From: Canna indica
Lineage: Eukaryota > Streptophyta > Magnoliopsida > Zingiberales > Cannaceae
Length of the DNA: 64,000 bases
Assembly (NCBI GenBank): GCA_034359265.1
Contig: CP136892.1
Span: 12,634,501-12,698,500 of the forward strand
Direction: 5' to 3'
Shown one piece after another: positions 32,295-44,694 of the stretch (within the stretch, counting starts at the first letter, position 1; each line of letters opens with the position of its first letter). The translations under genes and the position numbers were made by a program. The notes beneath the pieces were generated by a model. That model was not told the DNA's origin, did not search any database, and saw only the letters and a program-made list of their open reading frames with translations.

Positions 32295-35200
32295 TGTAAT
32301 ACCCAAAAATCTTAATAATAATATTTTATTATTGAGTGGGGGATCATGGGCCCTAGTTAGCGTGGATTGGCGGGACGCTTCGGGATTAGACCCGAGTAAG
32401 CATTTAATGTAGAAAAATTAAGAGAAATTTTATTTGTCTTATCTCTGTGATTTAGCATTCTAGGATGATAGAGGATCTCGAGACGAATTTAGCAGTGCAA
32501 TCGGATCTCAAATCAGAGTTAGAACGGGTGAGTTATGAGCTGTTTTGGTCGGATAGCTTAGGTAGGGGTATTTTGGTCATTTGGACACAACCGGTGTCTA
32601 TAAATTAGATCCTGAGGTGTCCAGCTAGAGTTTTTGTGCCGCACGCCATCCGAGGATAAAGAGAGAGGAGAGAGAGGGCGCCGTCGAGTAGGAGGAGCCG
32701 TCGGAGCTGGATTTTCGCGAGTTTGTCGGTGTCAATTGGGGGAAGATCCTGCGCATCTTCTTCTTCCATTTTCTCTCCGTCCGATGAGTGAATTTAGGTC
32801 TTCTTTTCTCCAATTCTTGATTCATGTCGTTGTTCTCATGTCTCGGGGTTTTTCATCGATTTTTGACGCGTTTTCTCGTATTGGATCGAAAGTCGAATCA
32901 ATCATTTCTTAATTAAACCATGTTGGAATAAAATATCATTTTCTTTTCTCTACCATCTTCCTGTGCATCTTGCCGGCCGGCGCCGGCCATGCAAGGAGGC
33001 GGCACCCGGCGGGGCGCCGCGGCGGCAGTGGGCGCCAACGAGGCGTGTGGAGGGAGTGGCACCCGGCGTGGCGTCGCTGCCACGCGCGGGGCGCTGCCAC
33101 CGTCGCGTGGTGGCGGCGGGGCGTTGGCAGGCGCCGGCGACTCGGGCGGCCCGGTAGCGATTGGAGAAGGGGCGGCGGCTGGGTTGGTGAGGAGAGGTGG
33201 AGAAGATGACCTAAGGGGGTGAGTTAAATGGAGGGTTGAGATTGATTTGGGTAAGATGAAAGGTTGGATTGAGTTGGTTGAGATGAAGGGCTGGGATTTG
33301 ATCTTGTGTAGATGTAAGGTTTAGATTGCATTATATAGATGGAGGGATGAGATTGCATCAGGATAGATGTAAGGCTGTGGATGCATCATGTTAGATGTAA
33401 GACTGAGATTTCATCTGATTAGATGGAAGGCTGAGATTGCATTAGGTTAGATGAAGGGCTGTGATTGCATCTGGTTAGAGGGAGGGCTGTGATTGCATTT
33501 GGTTAGATGAAAGGCTGTGATTGCATCATGTAGATGGAGAGCTGTGATTGCATCTAGTTAGATGGAGGGCTGTGATTGCATCTGATTAGATGTAAGGTTA
33601 TGATTTCATCATGTAGATAGAGGGTGATGATTGCATATGATTAGATGTAAGGCTGAGATTGCATCATGTTTAATAGAGGGCTGTGATTGCATCATATTAG
33701 ATAGAAGACTGTGATGTGATCCTGTTTAGGTGAAGGACTGAGATTTCATTATTGGTTTATTGATTGAAACACCGTTATATTTATTTATAGCAGTGATTTA
33801 TTAAATAAATTAAAGACATTTCTTTCATTATTCTAAATAATTATTTGAAGGTTTTAAAGTTAGCAAAAATATTCATGTTATATTTGAATTTTCACCTAAT
33901 CGACGTTCCGGATTCATTGGTGAGGTTTGTTTCACAATCAAACCTTGAAATTTTAAAAATAGTGGCGGATGTCGCCTCATTTTGCGTGCCAAGCTGAAAA
34001 ATCATATTTTTTATATTTTTATGATTTGATCTGAAATGATTCATGGATATAGTAGTTAATGAGGTAAAATTTATCCTAGATCAGCGATTTCTATGACGAG
34101 TTATTTTATCTTGTTTCAGTTCATTGATTTATAGTTAGAGTTTCTTTTTGACACTGCTTTCATGATACACGTGCATCTTTTCTTACAGTGTTATAAGTAT
34201 ATTTTATGATTGTTTATTTATGCTGAGTAATCATGATTTATGAGCACTATTTATACATATATATCGGTATGTGATTGTGATATATAACAGGAGGAGGTGG
34301 AGGATGAGGTATGCACTTGACATATCCTTTATTACTTGTTGACATCACGTCTTGTTTATAATTATATACTTGCGTGTGTGGTGTTGTGATGTGCTTGTTG
34401 CATTTCCCGGAGGCCTCGCTGGTGAGGGGAGGGTATGCCCCAAAGAGACAGCATTGGCCTTATTCTGGAAGTCCGACTGGTGAGGGGAGATCATACCCTA
34501 AAGAGACAGTCCGGAGACCTGAGCAGGTGAGGGGAACGTATGCCCCAACAGGCTAGCTCAGAAGAGCCAGTGCCTGTGAGGGTAGGGCATGCCCTAAAGA
34601 GACGGCACTGAGCTGGGTGGTTGTTCGGCGATCACCCGTTTACCTACCCTATTTGGTTATGTGGGACCGACGGGTCCGAAGAACATGCATATGATTGAGG
34701 TGTTGCATTGCATGCATATAATTGAGGTGTTTCATTCATCCTATTTTATTGTTGTGGATATGTTTATAACTATTGATAGATGCTTATACTTATTGTTGTG
34801 GATATGAGTAGGGTAGCGGATGTGTTATTGATGCTTGTCCGTTATTTTTTTTAAAATATTTTATATTTGTTGACGGATGTTGATTTCATGCATAGAGCAA
34901 TGGATATATTATTGCTGATTTCTTCTGATGTTGTTGTTACGTTATTTATATCGACTATATTGTGTTTTTATGCATGATGATTGATTTGGTGAATTGAGGA
35001 CTGATCTACTCACTAAGTCCTAGTTGGACTTACCATTCATTTATGTTATTTTTCAGCACCTGAGTTAGATCAGAGAGGTAACGGGGTGCAGTAGCGCGGC
35101 TGGTGGCGGCAGGGCAGCGGGTCTCATGACATGTCGTGATCGAGGAGGATACTTGAGTCATTTTAGTGTCTCTTTGAGTTATCGAGTCATGTTGACTCGG

Positions 35201-35445
35201 GTTGTGGTTTCCGCACTTTATTTTATTTGGGGAGTCTTGTTTATTTATTTGAACTCATTTTTAATAACTTGTTCAGTGTGTTCATATTAAATTTTGATTT
35301 GGTTTGGTTCGTGGTGTCATGTCTATTCTTTTCAAAAAAAAAATCATCTTCCACTGTTTAGGTTACTGTTGTTGTGTTTGAGTTGGATTAGGCTTCGGGG
35401 TACATAGCGTATCCTAGCCGGTCATATCGGATTTGGGGTGTGACA
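32295..35445 (+). mobile_element. Solo LTR (LTR3), 3.15 kb
   Basis: It starts TGTAATACCC and ends GGGGTGTGACA, with a 5-bp TSD of AAAAA (32290-32294 and 35446-35450). No internal gag-pol follows, so it is a solo LTR left by recombination between two LTRs. It shares its layout with LTR2 but has a much longer block of ATGTAAGGCTGTGATTGCATC repeats. The GGTGAGGGGA / CCCCAAAGAGAC units lie at about 34415-34610. Confidence 0.88.
33235..33730 (+). repeat. Minisatellite within LTR3
   Basis: Roughly fifteen imperfect copies of a unit of about 28-32 bp of the form GGCTGTGATTGCATC plus TGGTTAGATG. LTR2 has about four (16370-16480) and the surviving part of LTR1 keeps only the last. Confidence 0.85.
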
Positions 35446-35649
35446 AAAAATTCTTGTTTACATTTAACATCAAATTATATCAAAATGCAATGCCACAACG
35501 AGAGAATATACAATATATCAAAATGCTGCCACAACGAGGGAATATTCAAGACGTACATATATCAAATTATTATGTTTATACATAATATCAAAATGTAATA
35601 TTTACATCGTATCAAAATATGTTTACATCAAAATAGAAAATAAAGTACA

Positions 35650-38012
35650 TCAATCATGTAGCGCATCATGTGGCAGCGACAGATGCGGCGAGGAGAGGGG
35701 CTGCGTCGGGACGGTATCAGCTGGTGTCGCGTCGAATGACGAGGGAGGCAGAGGGGCTGGAGCACGAGGCATGAAAGAAGCAATACGTGTCATGTACTCC
35801 CTCATAGCGGCCACCTCACTGATGAGGCGTGCATGAGAAGCCTATAATTCTGCGTGCGAAGCCTCTAAGGCTGCAAATTGATCCTGGCCCGCATCTGATG
35901 TTGATGGACCAGTGGTGGAAGAGGTGAAGGCAGACGACCCCGCACCATGTGGCTGCAACAACGTCCGTGCGTGGGCCGTTGTGCCAATGCCATATACACG
36001 GCCGTGGTCGACTCCTGTCACCTCCATCCATGCGTCAACATCAAGCTGATGCTGCGCAGGATCACCTCCCCGCTGGGTCACCAACTCAGTATACGTGGCC
36101 TTTAAAAATTGATTAATTAAATTAATTTTACATAATTGAACTAATATATATATTTTAAAATATATACTTGATTATATATTAACTTACCAAGATCGTCACC
36201 GGCCTCCCGCTGATGAACTCACCCCGACGAGGACCATGTCTATATCTATGTGTCTCCTCGAAGACCCTCAAAGGATCAGTCGGAATGAGCGTCCCCTGCT
36301 CGTCTCGCGTCCACTACAATAAAATAAATATAATTAGTTTTTTATATTAAATAATAAAAACTATTATTCAATTACTTACCATGCGACGCTCGTGACTAGT
36401 AAATGGGATGGACCCACCGGTATGTTGGGCCACGGATCCCTCAACTAGTGTCATCCAATTCCGGTGCGCCGTTCGGGAGGCACTCTGCCACTCCTCGGAC
36501 GTCCAGATGTCGCATAGTCGATCGCACACGTGGCTCGTTATCCAGTTGGGCCCATTTTCCTTCAGCGCATCCATAGGTGTATCCCGATTACCGCCTACAT
36601 TGGCCCGCGCCTCATCCCACGTATGGTGGAGGATATCCTTGAAAAGCTTCTTATTGTAAGCTTCCCAAGTATCCTCCACCTGAACCTGAATGGCAGGATC
36701 CTAGGTGTATCGGGCCTACAAAAAGAAAACATTAATACAATAATTTAAAGTCTAAATTACCATAAGGATTTGAAGCGTATACGTAACCAACTAATAATAA
36801 GCATTGAACAGTATATAAAACTGGGATATTTCTTTCATATGTATTGAACTCATCCTGCTAATTAAAATATGTGAAAGTTCTATACTCGATTTATTATATA
36901 AGAGTGGATGAGTGGTTTAGGTTCTATACTCGATTTATCTGCTAACATAGCATGCTGAATTCTCAGCTGAACTCTCAGCATGCTTGTAGAAGTGATGTAT
37001 CAATAGAAGAAAACCTAAACCACGCCTACATATATAGTTCCTCCAAGCCTTTTCAAACTAATACTAGTCAAATACAGCAGAGAGCAAATTAAATGAAAGA
37101 AAATTCAAGAACCTTCAAACTAGTTACTCAGAGACAATAAGTATTAGTTTGCTGAACCTTCGAACATCAGGGAGCATATTGATCTGAACATAGCACGCTG
37201 AATTCTCAGCATGCTGAAAACATAGCATGCTAGAATTCATCATGCTGAATTCTCAGCATGATGAGAGTCCAGCATGCTAGAATTCAGCATGTTGAACTCT
37301 CAGCATGCTTGTAGAAGTGATAACTTAAAAGAACTAAAGCATCTTGTAGAAGCAGTAAATGACCAGATAAATGGTCCAATATGAAGCATGATATGGGAGA
37401 AATGCATTAATTTAACATACCTCTATCCTATAAAATTTAGAGAAGTGATGTATCACCTTCCAACTTACAAAACTCTACTAGGATGTGAAGCATTGCATAT
37501 TTCAGTCAACTATTCAAATAAGTCATTAAATCAAAGTAACTTGAACTACGTACCTCGAACTTATTCCATAATAAATTTTGATAATGGTCCGACACCCTGG
37601 TCTATGAAGTCCACGGCTCATGAAAGAAATTCTTAAGCATAACGGTCATGGTGCGGGCGACATCATCCTGCTCAAATCTACAACTCAAGTATAATAGCAT
37701 TATAAGTAACAATTAATTATTAACAATTATAATAAATAAATTAGTTTACTTACTTTAAATCATTCAGTGATATCTGCCGACGTTGGTCAGACGATGAAGG
37801 TGCATCACCGCCCCTCCCCCCGTGATTAGGCCCACGAGGCCTACGAAGACCTCGAGCTGGTGGTGGTACAACATCTACCACGGCTGTGGTGGTGGTATAG
37901 GTGCAGGTGGTGGTGGTACAGCATCTGCCACGGTGGGTGGTGGTGGTGCTATCGCGGGCGACGACGGCCGAGGTAAACCTGTGCAATGAACCCTAGAACG
38001 GGCACACGACAT
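35650..38012 (-). pseudogene. CACTA tnpA-like gene of B1, several nonsense codons
   Basis: Exons on the minus strand: 37754-38012, 37554-37677, 36380-36715, 36188-36313 and 35650-36099. Exon 2 is 124 bp as in A and C, and exons 3 and 4 match B2 in length (336, 126). Recognisable parts are FEQDDVARTM, GPNWITSHVCDRL, AQHTGGSIPF and GVDHGRVYGIGTTAHAR. Exon 1 has a one-base frame change. Stops lie at 37602-37604 (TAG where B2 has TGG), 36701-36703 (TAG where B2 has TGG) and 35842-35844 (TAG, CAG expected). Same family role as the A2 protein. Confidence 0.85.
36726..37553 (-). other. Intron 2 of the B1 tnpA-like gene with GCATGC-rich repeats
   Basis: 828 bp between exons. From about 36945 to 37325 the palindrome AGCATGCT and the phrase GAATTCTCAGCATGCT recur about eight times on both strands. 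No coding region seen. Confidence 0.7.
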
Positions 38013-38118
38013 CTATAGATATAAATATTGATTAGTGATGTCAACCAATAATATAATATAAATTATTAGAAAAAAGATGATATATATATATATATATATA
38101 TATATATTTCACATTAAT

Positions 38119-38999
38119 CATCGATATCATCAGAATAATAATCGATTGAGTCATTTTTTTCTTCACTTGTCTCTTCATCTTCATAACTATTCTCATCTTC
38201 TGCATCATCTGGTTCAACATCAACACTTTCTTCAGCCACACCTTGTGCAACAACTAAATTTTCATCTTCAAGTGTTTGACCCACAACTTCAACTACATGA
38301 GGATCATCCTCCTGATAAAAATCACCTAATACAAATTTTGTAGTATCATTATCCTATGCCATTGGATCAATCCTCAATCGTGCCTTAGTCTTACACACTG
38401 CCCGTCATTCCGATCTATCTCTTCGTCTGCCTGGATATTTTGCGTAATATACTTGTTGCGCTTGTGATGCCAAAATAAAAGGCTCGTTCGACGCTAACTT
38501 TGATTTAAAATTAACCTCAACAAACACTTTGGATGAATTTGACTCCCTCGAGATGATGTGTCAAACTAGTGACATTTGAATATCACTATTTTTTTGCACC
38601 CAATATATTGAAGCTCAAGTACTTCCTCAAGCAGTGGGTAGAAATCACAATCACAATCAATCCAAGTGGAGCCTTTGACACAAACACCAGCATTCATGTC
38701 TTCTTTGTGGTTGAGTACTCCTTTGTAAGAAATTTATATCAATTCACAATGTATCTGTTATAGCATAAGACTAGTCGTGACGGTCCACATGCTAACTCGA
38801 GTAATTGTTGTCTATTTCTTGAATATGTTCACTTGACCAAGTTTTGAACCAATTTGGAAATTCTGTGCTACGTTTATCTTGTAATTCTTCCTCGGATATA
38901 TTCGGTGTTTGTGTACGAACTTTCGTGTCAAATTTTTGAATGAAAGGATCAACCTCGGGGCAATTCATTAGTACATATAATTGTGCAAGATAGTACTCA
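38119..38999 (-). pseudogene. tnp2 3' half of B1 (DUF4218 end, DUF4216, acidic tail)
   Basis: The minus strand reads, with frame changes, the end of DUF4218 (LYVLMNCPEVDPF, EEELQDKRSTEFPNWFK), a DUF4216 portion (38760-38400; VYYAKYP-like words and the acidic FYQEDDPHVVEVV) and an Asp/Glu tail ending near 38119. The catalytic half would lie to the right, where element C is inserted. Confidence 0.75.
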
Positions 39000-39535
39000 C
39001 ACTACAAGAAAATAAGATATCACCAACGGACCAAATCTGTCGGTAATACCCAAAAATCCATCGGTAATATTGTTACCGACAGATTATCTGTTGGTAAAAT
39101 CCGTCGGTAAAAGGCTCCTCGGTAATACCGACAGATTTTAACTAATCTGTCGGTATTACCAACAGATATTTTATTTTATTGGTAATACCGACGGATTCAT
39201 ATATTCGTTGGTATTACCGACGGATATATATATGTTGGTATTACCGACGGATATATATATGTTGGTATTACCAACGGATAAATATCTGCCGGTATTACCA
39301 TCGAAATATATCTGTTGGTAATACCAACGGATAAATATCTGTTGGTAATACCAACGGATAAATGTATGTTGTTAATACCAACAGATACATATCTGTTGGA
39401 ATTATTTTCGTTGGTATTACCAACGAAAATATGTTGGTTGGTAATACCAACGAAAATGTTTCTGCTGGTATTACCAACGAAATTATTTTCGTTGGTAATT
39501 CCAACAAAATATGTCTGTCGGTAATAATATGAGTG
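39000..39535. repeat. Subterminal motif array of CACTA C
   Basis: Over twenty copies of TACCRACGGAT and its inverse, spaced about 20-25 bp, in both orientations so that neighbours can pair. Typical of TnpA-binding subterminal repeats in CACTA elements. Confidence 0.85.
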
Positions 39536-41560
39536 TAAATTTTATTAGCTATACCTGAATCATTTCTGAACACCCAAAACATATCACATTTACACGAAAT
39601 CATAAAATAAAATTTGAAACCACATATGAACCATTCTAAATTCACACACACAGAAATTCACACACAACCATAAATAACTTAAGGAAACTATTGTATACAT
39701 TAAGATTGTGCTAGTCAAGCAAATACAATTCGGAGTTTCAATACATGAAGATTGTTACAAAAATACATATCAGTGATAGTCTTTTCTAAAAAGTAGATCC
39801 TTGCACTTCATTCTTTTTATACCTACTTGGAAAAATAAAAGAAATATGAATAAAATCAAAAGATAAAATCCTCAACTATACGAAGCATTTGGATTGCTAC
39901 ATGATAATAAATTATAACCCATAAATCTAATTAACTAACTTGGGGACATTGCGATAGGCAATAGACTTTAAACCCTAACAATCAACTTAAGTAGAAGATA
40001 TGAATATTGCATCATACTTCACACTCTCCTAAACAATAGATTTTAGGTTATCATGCTCACTTGCATGCATTCCTAAGTTTGAACAAAGAATATGGAAAAG
40101 AATGCATCCTCTACCCATCACTATTACACATTATAATAATATCTTCCTTCCCAAGATAAATAAAGCATGATCTATCAAGTCTTATATATCAGCATAATAT
40201 ATGTCCCTCTTTCCTTCTGGTTTCCCTCCTAATTATACTTGGCAAAAATTAAGAATGATTAATTAAGAATGCAATTTAATTTACTGACCAATAATCATAA
40301 CCCAGCTAATGGAGGTGGAGGTGGAGGTGGTGGAGGTGGTTCGGTGGAACTTGAAGGAGAATTTATTGATTCCGAAGAAATGACAGGTATACCAAGTTGT
40401 GTCAATAGCAAACGAACTTGAGCCTCCACTTGTGATTGCATCGATGTCTCCAAAGGGGTAATGTGCTCTCGCATGGATGCCACCTCCATTTGCATATTGT
40501 TCCACTCATTATGTGTCCGACGATGCCCATAACTTGAGGATGTACTGGATCCTTCAGAGCTTGAACTCCAAATAATAGATTTAACACCCTCTCGACATCC
40601 AAAACCATAAACCCGATTATGAGATGGGGGTCCAGAGGTATTAATTCATTCTTCAAGATCAAAATTCGGGTGTAATGATGCATCTGTGCCATATTTCTCT
40701 ATGATCGATGCCTCATAAGTGTCCTGTACAATTTTTTAAAAAATAGTTAATTATTATATTTAAAAAATTAGTTAATTATTAGTTAAATCAAGTACATACC
40801 ACAACTTTTTATGATTTGTCATCGACATAGTCACCCTCACCACTATTTCGCTTATGGGTGTGTTTAAATAATTCAAGATGTGTAGGTGGTCGATTCAACT
40901 TTTCTTCCTACAAAAAGATAAATAATATTTAATTAACAATCTTAACATAAATTTTGTATGACAACGATATTATCAATATCATACCAGTTTTTTTCGATGA
41001 GCAACAAATGAAATAGATCCACCTGTATGAAGTGCAATGTCACCATCTACCTCCTTCTTGCGATTGGGACGACCGACTTCAGATTTTCGCCTCCACTTAT
41101 CTGTATCCCAATGCTCAATAATAAGTTGATTCCAAATATCTGGAGGTATCCATGGAGGGCCAAAACCGCTAGTTCGGTGGATATCATCGGTATTAGTCTT
41201 TCTTTTTGCATAATTTCTAGCATCACCCATATTATCAGAGAAGTGTCGAGCAGTTGTCCTGTCCCATATTTCTCGAACCTCATCGGTCTGAGAAGGTTCC
41301 CAACGATAAACTGTCTAAAAAAACCCAAATACATAATAGTAGAGATAAAAATTTCAATTTTAGGAGTCTATATATGAGCAACATATAATTATCATAATCA
41401 AAATTTTAAAATAAAATACCTTAAATTTATCCTAGAGTAACTCCTTCAGATGTGATGGCACTTCAGACCAATATGGCCATACACCCGTGAAATTTCCCTT
41501 AATAATTGATGAAATATCTCGAACCACTTTTGTCTCGGGGAAGCTACAAAAATAATAAAT

Positions 41561-41713
41561 TAGAAGAAGATCAAAGAGGTTTCTCATGAATGGTCTTTAG
41601 TCAACAAGCAAAAACCTATCTGGATGAGGAAGCCTGAAGAGATCACAAAGGAAGAATATTCTGCTTTCTACAAGAGTCTCACTAATGACTAGGAAGAGCA
41701 TTTGGTTGTGAGA
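41561..41713 (+). pseudogene. Captured HSP90 fragment in CACTA C
   Basis: On the plus strand, antisense to the tnpA-like gene, the frame reads [18 protein letters not shown], then [20 protein letters not shown] and LTND, a stop (TAG, 41690-41692), then EEHLVV. This is the highly conserved middle-domain segment of cytosolic HSP90, about 50 codons; the stop is where HSP90 has Trp (NDWEEHLAVK). It is preceded by TTAG, so it may start at an exon border. It lies in the large first intron, 18 bp from the tnpA exon 2. Identity to HSP90 is clear by eye; the donor gene is unknown. Confidence 0.9.
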
Positions 41714-44151
41714 TATACTACATCACTGGTGAGAGCATATGTGGGTATTAAGGTCTTTTCCTATAGCTATTCAATACCTTATCATTGTCACAATGCTACT
41801 GTTACTGCAGAAGACCATTGCTCCACTAATTGATAGCATCTAGTCTATTAGTATCTCCTAATCTTTAGTTCATCTATAAGTCTATTAGTACCTCCTGTAA
41901 AATATATTAATCTATTCAGATATATCATCCTCTAGGTCTTACCAAAGGCAGTGGTCATATGATCAATGTTTGACAACTTAATTTGATTTCAGTTAACATA
42001 TATGAGCAGTGGTCTTACCATACTGTCAGAATAAAGCAAACATCATATTGTAGGATAAATTGAAACTTAACTTGCATATGCCAAAAACCATTATAATATA
42101 ATCTTCTAGTTCTTATGCACTGTGTTCAAATAGTTATGAACAAATACTAGTTATGAATCACAAGCCATTCCCTTCAACTCAGTAAGTGATGATATTCCAA
42201 ACTACGCATCCAACCAATTTAACTATCCAAGAAATAAGGGCACATGATTAGGTTGCACATATGATATTTCTATAAGCATGTAAATTTGGTAGGTACTCCA
42301 TACTCAAATAGTTAGGACTTGATGATTGTTGTATGCAAACATCAAGGGCACCCAGATTAGTTGGGGACTAGATGGTAGTTGTATGTGAATTTAGAATGTC
42401 CAGCATGATAAAAGAAGACTAAGTGATCATATTGAGGTGACAAGAAAAACTATTCATGTATTGTTTACATCATTGTGCATTGTGCAAAAGGTTTAACCAT
42501 CCAAGAGTCTGCTCTATCTTCTTCAATATCTTAAGACAAGTCCATATGAGTTTGAAGCCCTCACCAATTCAAGACCTCAATTGAACAAACTATGAGCAAG
42601 ATGACACTACTAATGAATTTATTTATCTATTTTTAAGAAATAGTATTAAGCTCCAACATTTGCTAGTTCAGACTTGAGAAAATCATCAAGAATCAATATA
42701 GCTAAACATGGTTCTATCAGAGTTCATAACATAATGAAAGGCATTGGGAAGTCTTGACTCTTGAGTAGTCAAAAAATAGAAAACTTTAATGTGTTAGCAG
42801 ATGGCTTCCAGTTTCTACAGCATATGTATTATTAGATGGTAAATAGACGTAAACATAAAATACTAAATGTCAAACTGTCAACCTATGAAGAATTGCAAGA
42901 AGTAAATATATTATGTACAGATGGTCCCATCCATAGTAGTTTGAGCAGGGCCAAAAATTGTCACTAGTCATATCAAAACCAAACTAATAAATTCTTTTAA
43001 TAACAGGAATAATAATCTTATGCACTGTGTTCATCATTCTATTAATTTATAAATTGCAGGATGCTATCTAGAAGCTGCTAATCTAGAACAGGAAACACTT
43101 GATCCTTCAATTATGTAATTCTAGCAGAAATCTGATTAGTTCTACAGCAAATGAGTCAAGAGTATTTTAGGGGTTTGTACTTGAAGTATGCTATATCCAT
43201 CTTTCATCCTAGGACTAAGTTATCATATACAATCCCTCAGCATCTAGGATTAGAAGAATGTTTTATTATCATTGATATATCATCTTTGGTCTTTATTGTA
43301 TTTGTTTCAATTTATCAACCTACAATCAATATTCTCCTGTATGCAACTGCATTTTGCAGATGTGCAATGTTTCACATGCTACATAAACTTAGCCGTTGGT
43401 ATAGAACATATGAAACATCTTTCAAATGGCTTTTAGAATATAAGATTTTACTCCAGATATTGGTAGTGGAATTTGAGACCTGCATGTTCTCTTAAGGTTA
43501 TGCAATGCAGCCTCACTATATGGTATCGTTGTGTACGCAAAATCTGTTTATGATATATACTACTAGCATAAACCTAAATAAGTGGTCAGATATATAGGTT
43601 GTTTTTCGACATTATTAAAACTATTTGCACTAGAAGAGTTATTTTATTTCTATACACAGAAACCGCATGACATTAGGATCATCCTCAGGCATGTTTTTGT
43701 TCCTTAGATACTTATCTCCAGAAACCTATATGCCATAATTGATTATCCACATATGCTGAAGCTTTTACAGCATAGGGTTTTGTACACTCAGTATTGTATG
43801 AGACATTCTAGTGGAAATTGAAGCAGTCTATGTGATCTTTAACATTTTTAAAGACTGCTTCTCATGCTACATAGCTTATGACATAGAAGCTATCAGCCTA
43901 TCAATATCATCACATGTATAATTAATAGTAATGAGAATTAATAGCTTATGACATAAAAGCTCCACATGAGCGGGTCAAAGGAATATTATATATACCAACC
44001 TACAGGAAGAAATGTACTAATGCGAATTAATTGGATTAGTAGTAAAAGAGTTCAATGCCAATAGCAAATGAAATATATAGTGAAGTAAAAGAGCACGAGG
44101 TTTCTATAAATGCATAATCCAAATGAGGAAGCTAAAAATATAATGATCTAC
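41714..44151. other. Rest of the large tnpA intron in CACTA C
   Basis: About 2.4 kb with no element family recognised. An open frame of 114 residues (43151-43495, plus) has no family signature and its composition looks non-coding. It may contain introns or flanks of the captured HSP90 locus. Confidence 0.4.
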
Positions 44152-44694
44152 CTTTTCTTATCAATAATTAATAGGCGTCTATCATCTGGTGTCTCTGACG
44201 ATTTTGAAGGCTGATTTGGTCCTCTTCGACGTGAAGTATTATCACTGTGTGTAGGAGCAGATATAGATGGCACAAGAGGAGCTGATGGCATCAAATGCAA
44301 ATGGACTAAAGGTGGTGAGGGTGTTGGTGCTGGTGCCGACGACGTCGAAGGTGTAGGAGTAGAAGGTGTTTCTAGTAGAATAGTAATTGGTTCAAGTGGA
44401 ACAATAACGGGTACAACAAGAGTATAAGGTGTACAGGTCATGGCTCCAACTACAGCTTCAGATGATGATGATTGTGTAGAGGTCGCAAAAGGTTTTTCAA
44501 TCAAAGGAGGACGCCCTCGACCTCGTCCTCGACCTTGTGACACCATTATTTACTAAAAGTGCATTAAGAATAGTTAATAATTCAAGACACATGAATTTAA
44601 GAAAAAAATAAATTACAAACAAATGAGAGTATATCATCATGTTCACAATGATTTTATAAGTGATCATCAAAAGTAAACTTATACAAAAAAAGTT

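Larger units (their letters stand above)
31831..38999 (-). mobile_element. CACTA element B1, interrupted
   Basis: It starts CACTACTAAAAAAGGGGC with left flank GAC. Its subterminal part (to 32289) is dense in the motif TGCGACGG / CCGTCGCA. A solo LTR (32295-35445) splits the subterminal region. Beyond it come a tnpA-like gene (35650-38012) and the 3' part of tnp2 (38119-38999), all on the minus strand. Element C begins at 39000 inside the DUF4218 coding part. The other half and the right end were not found in the window. Confidence 0.85.
40295..44546 (-). pseudogene. CACTA tnpA-like gene of C with stops
   Basis: Five exons on the minus strand: 44152-44546, 41420-41543, 40985-41314, 40800-40907 and 40295-40723. 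Exon 2 is 124 bp and exon 5 429 bp, as in family A. The N-terminus is GRGRGRGRPP and Thr/Ser/Pro-rich. Later parts include VWPYWSEVP, GPPWIPPDIWNQ, ALHTGGSISF, NRVYGFGCR and a poly-Pro end. Stops: TAA at 40809-40811 and TGA at 40646-40648, the latter where the family has Trp. The first intron is 2.6 kb and contains an HSP90 fragment. Confidence 0.82.

Noticed and set aside
37388..37636. 82-residue plus-strand frame
   Set aside because: It overlaps exon 2 of the B1 tnpA-like gene on the other strand and has no motif.
43151..43495. 114-residue open frame in the CACTA C intron
   Set aside because: AT-rich, hydrophobic and without motifs; no splice context. Not supported as a gene.
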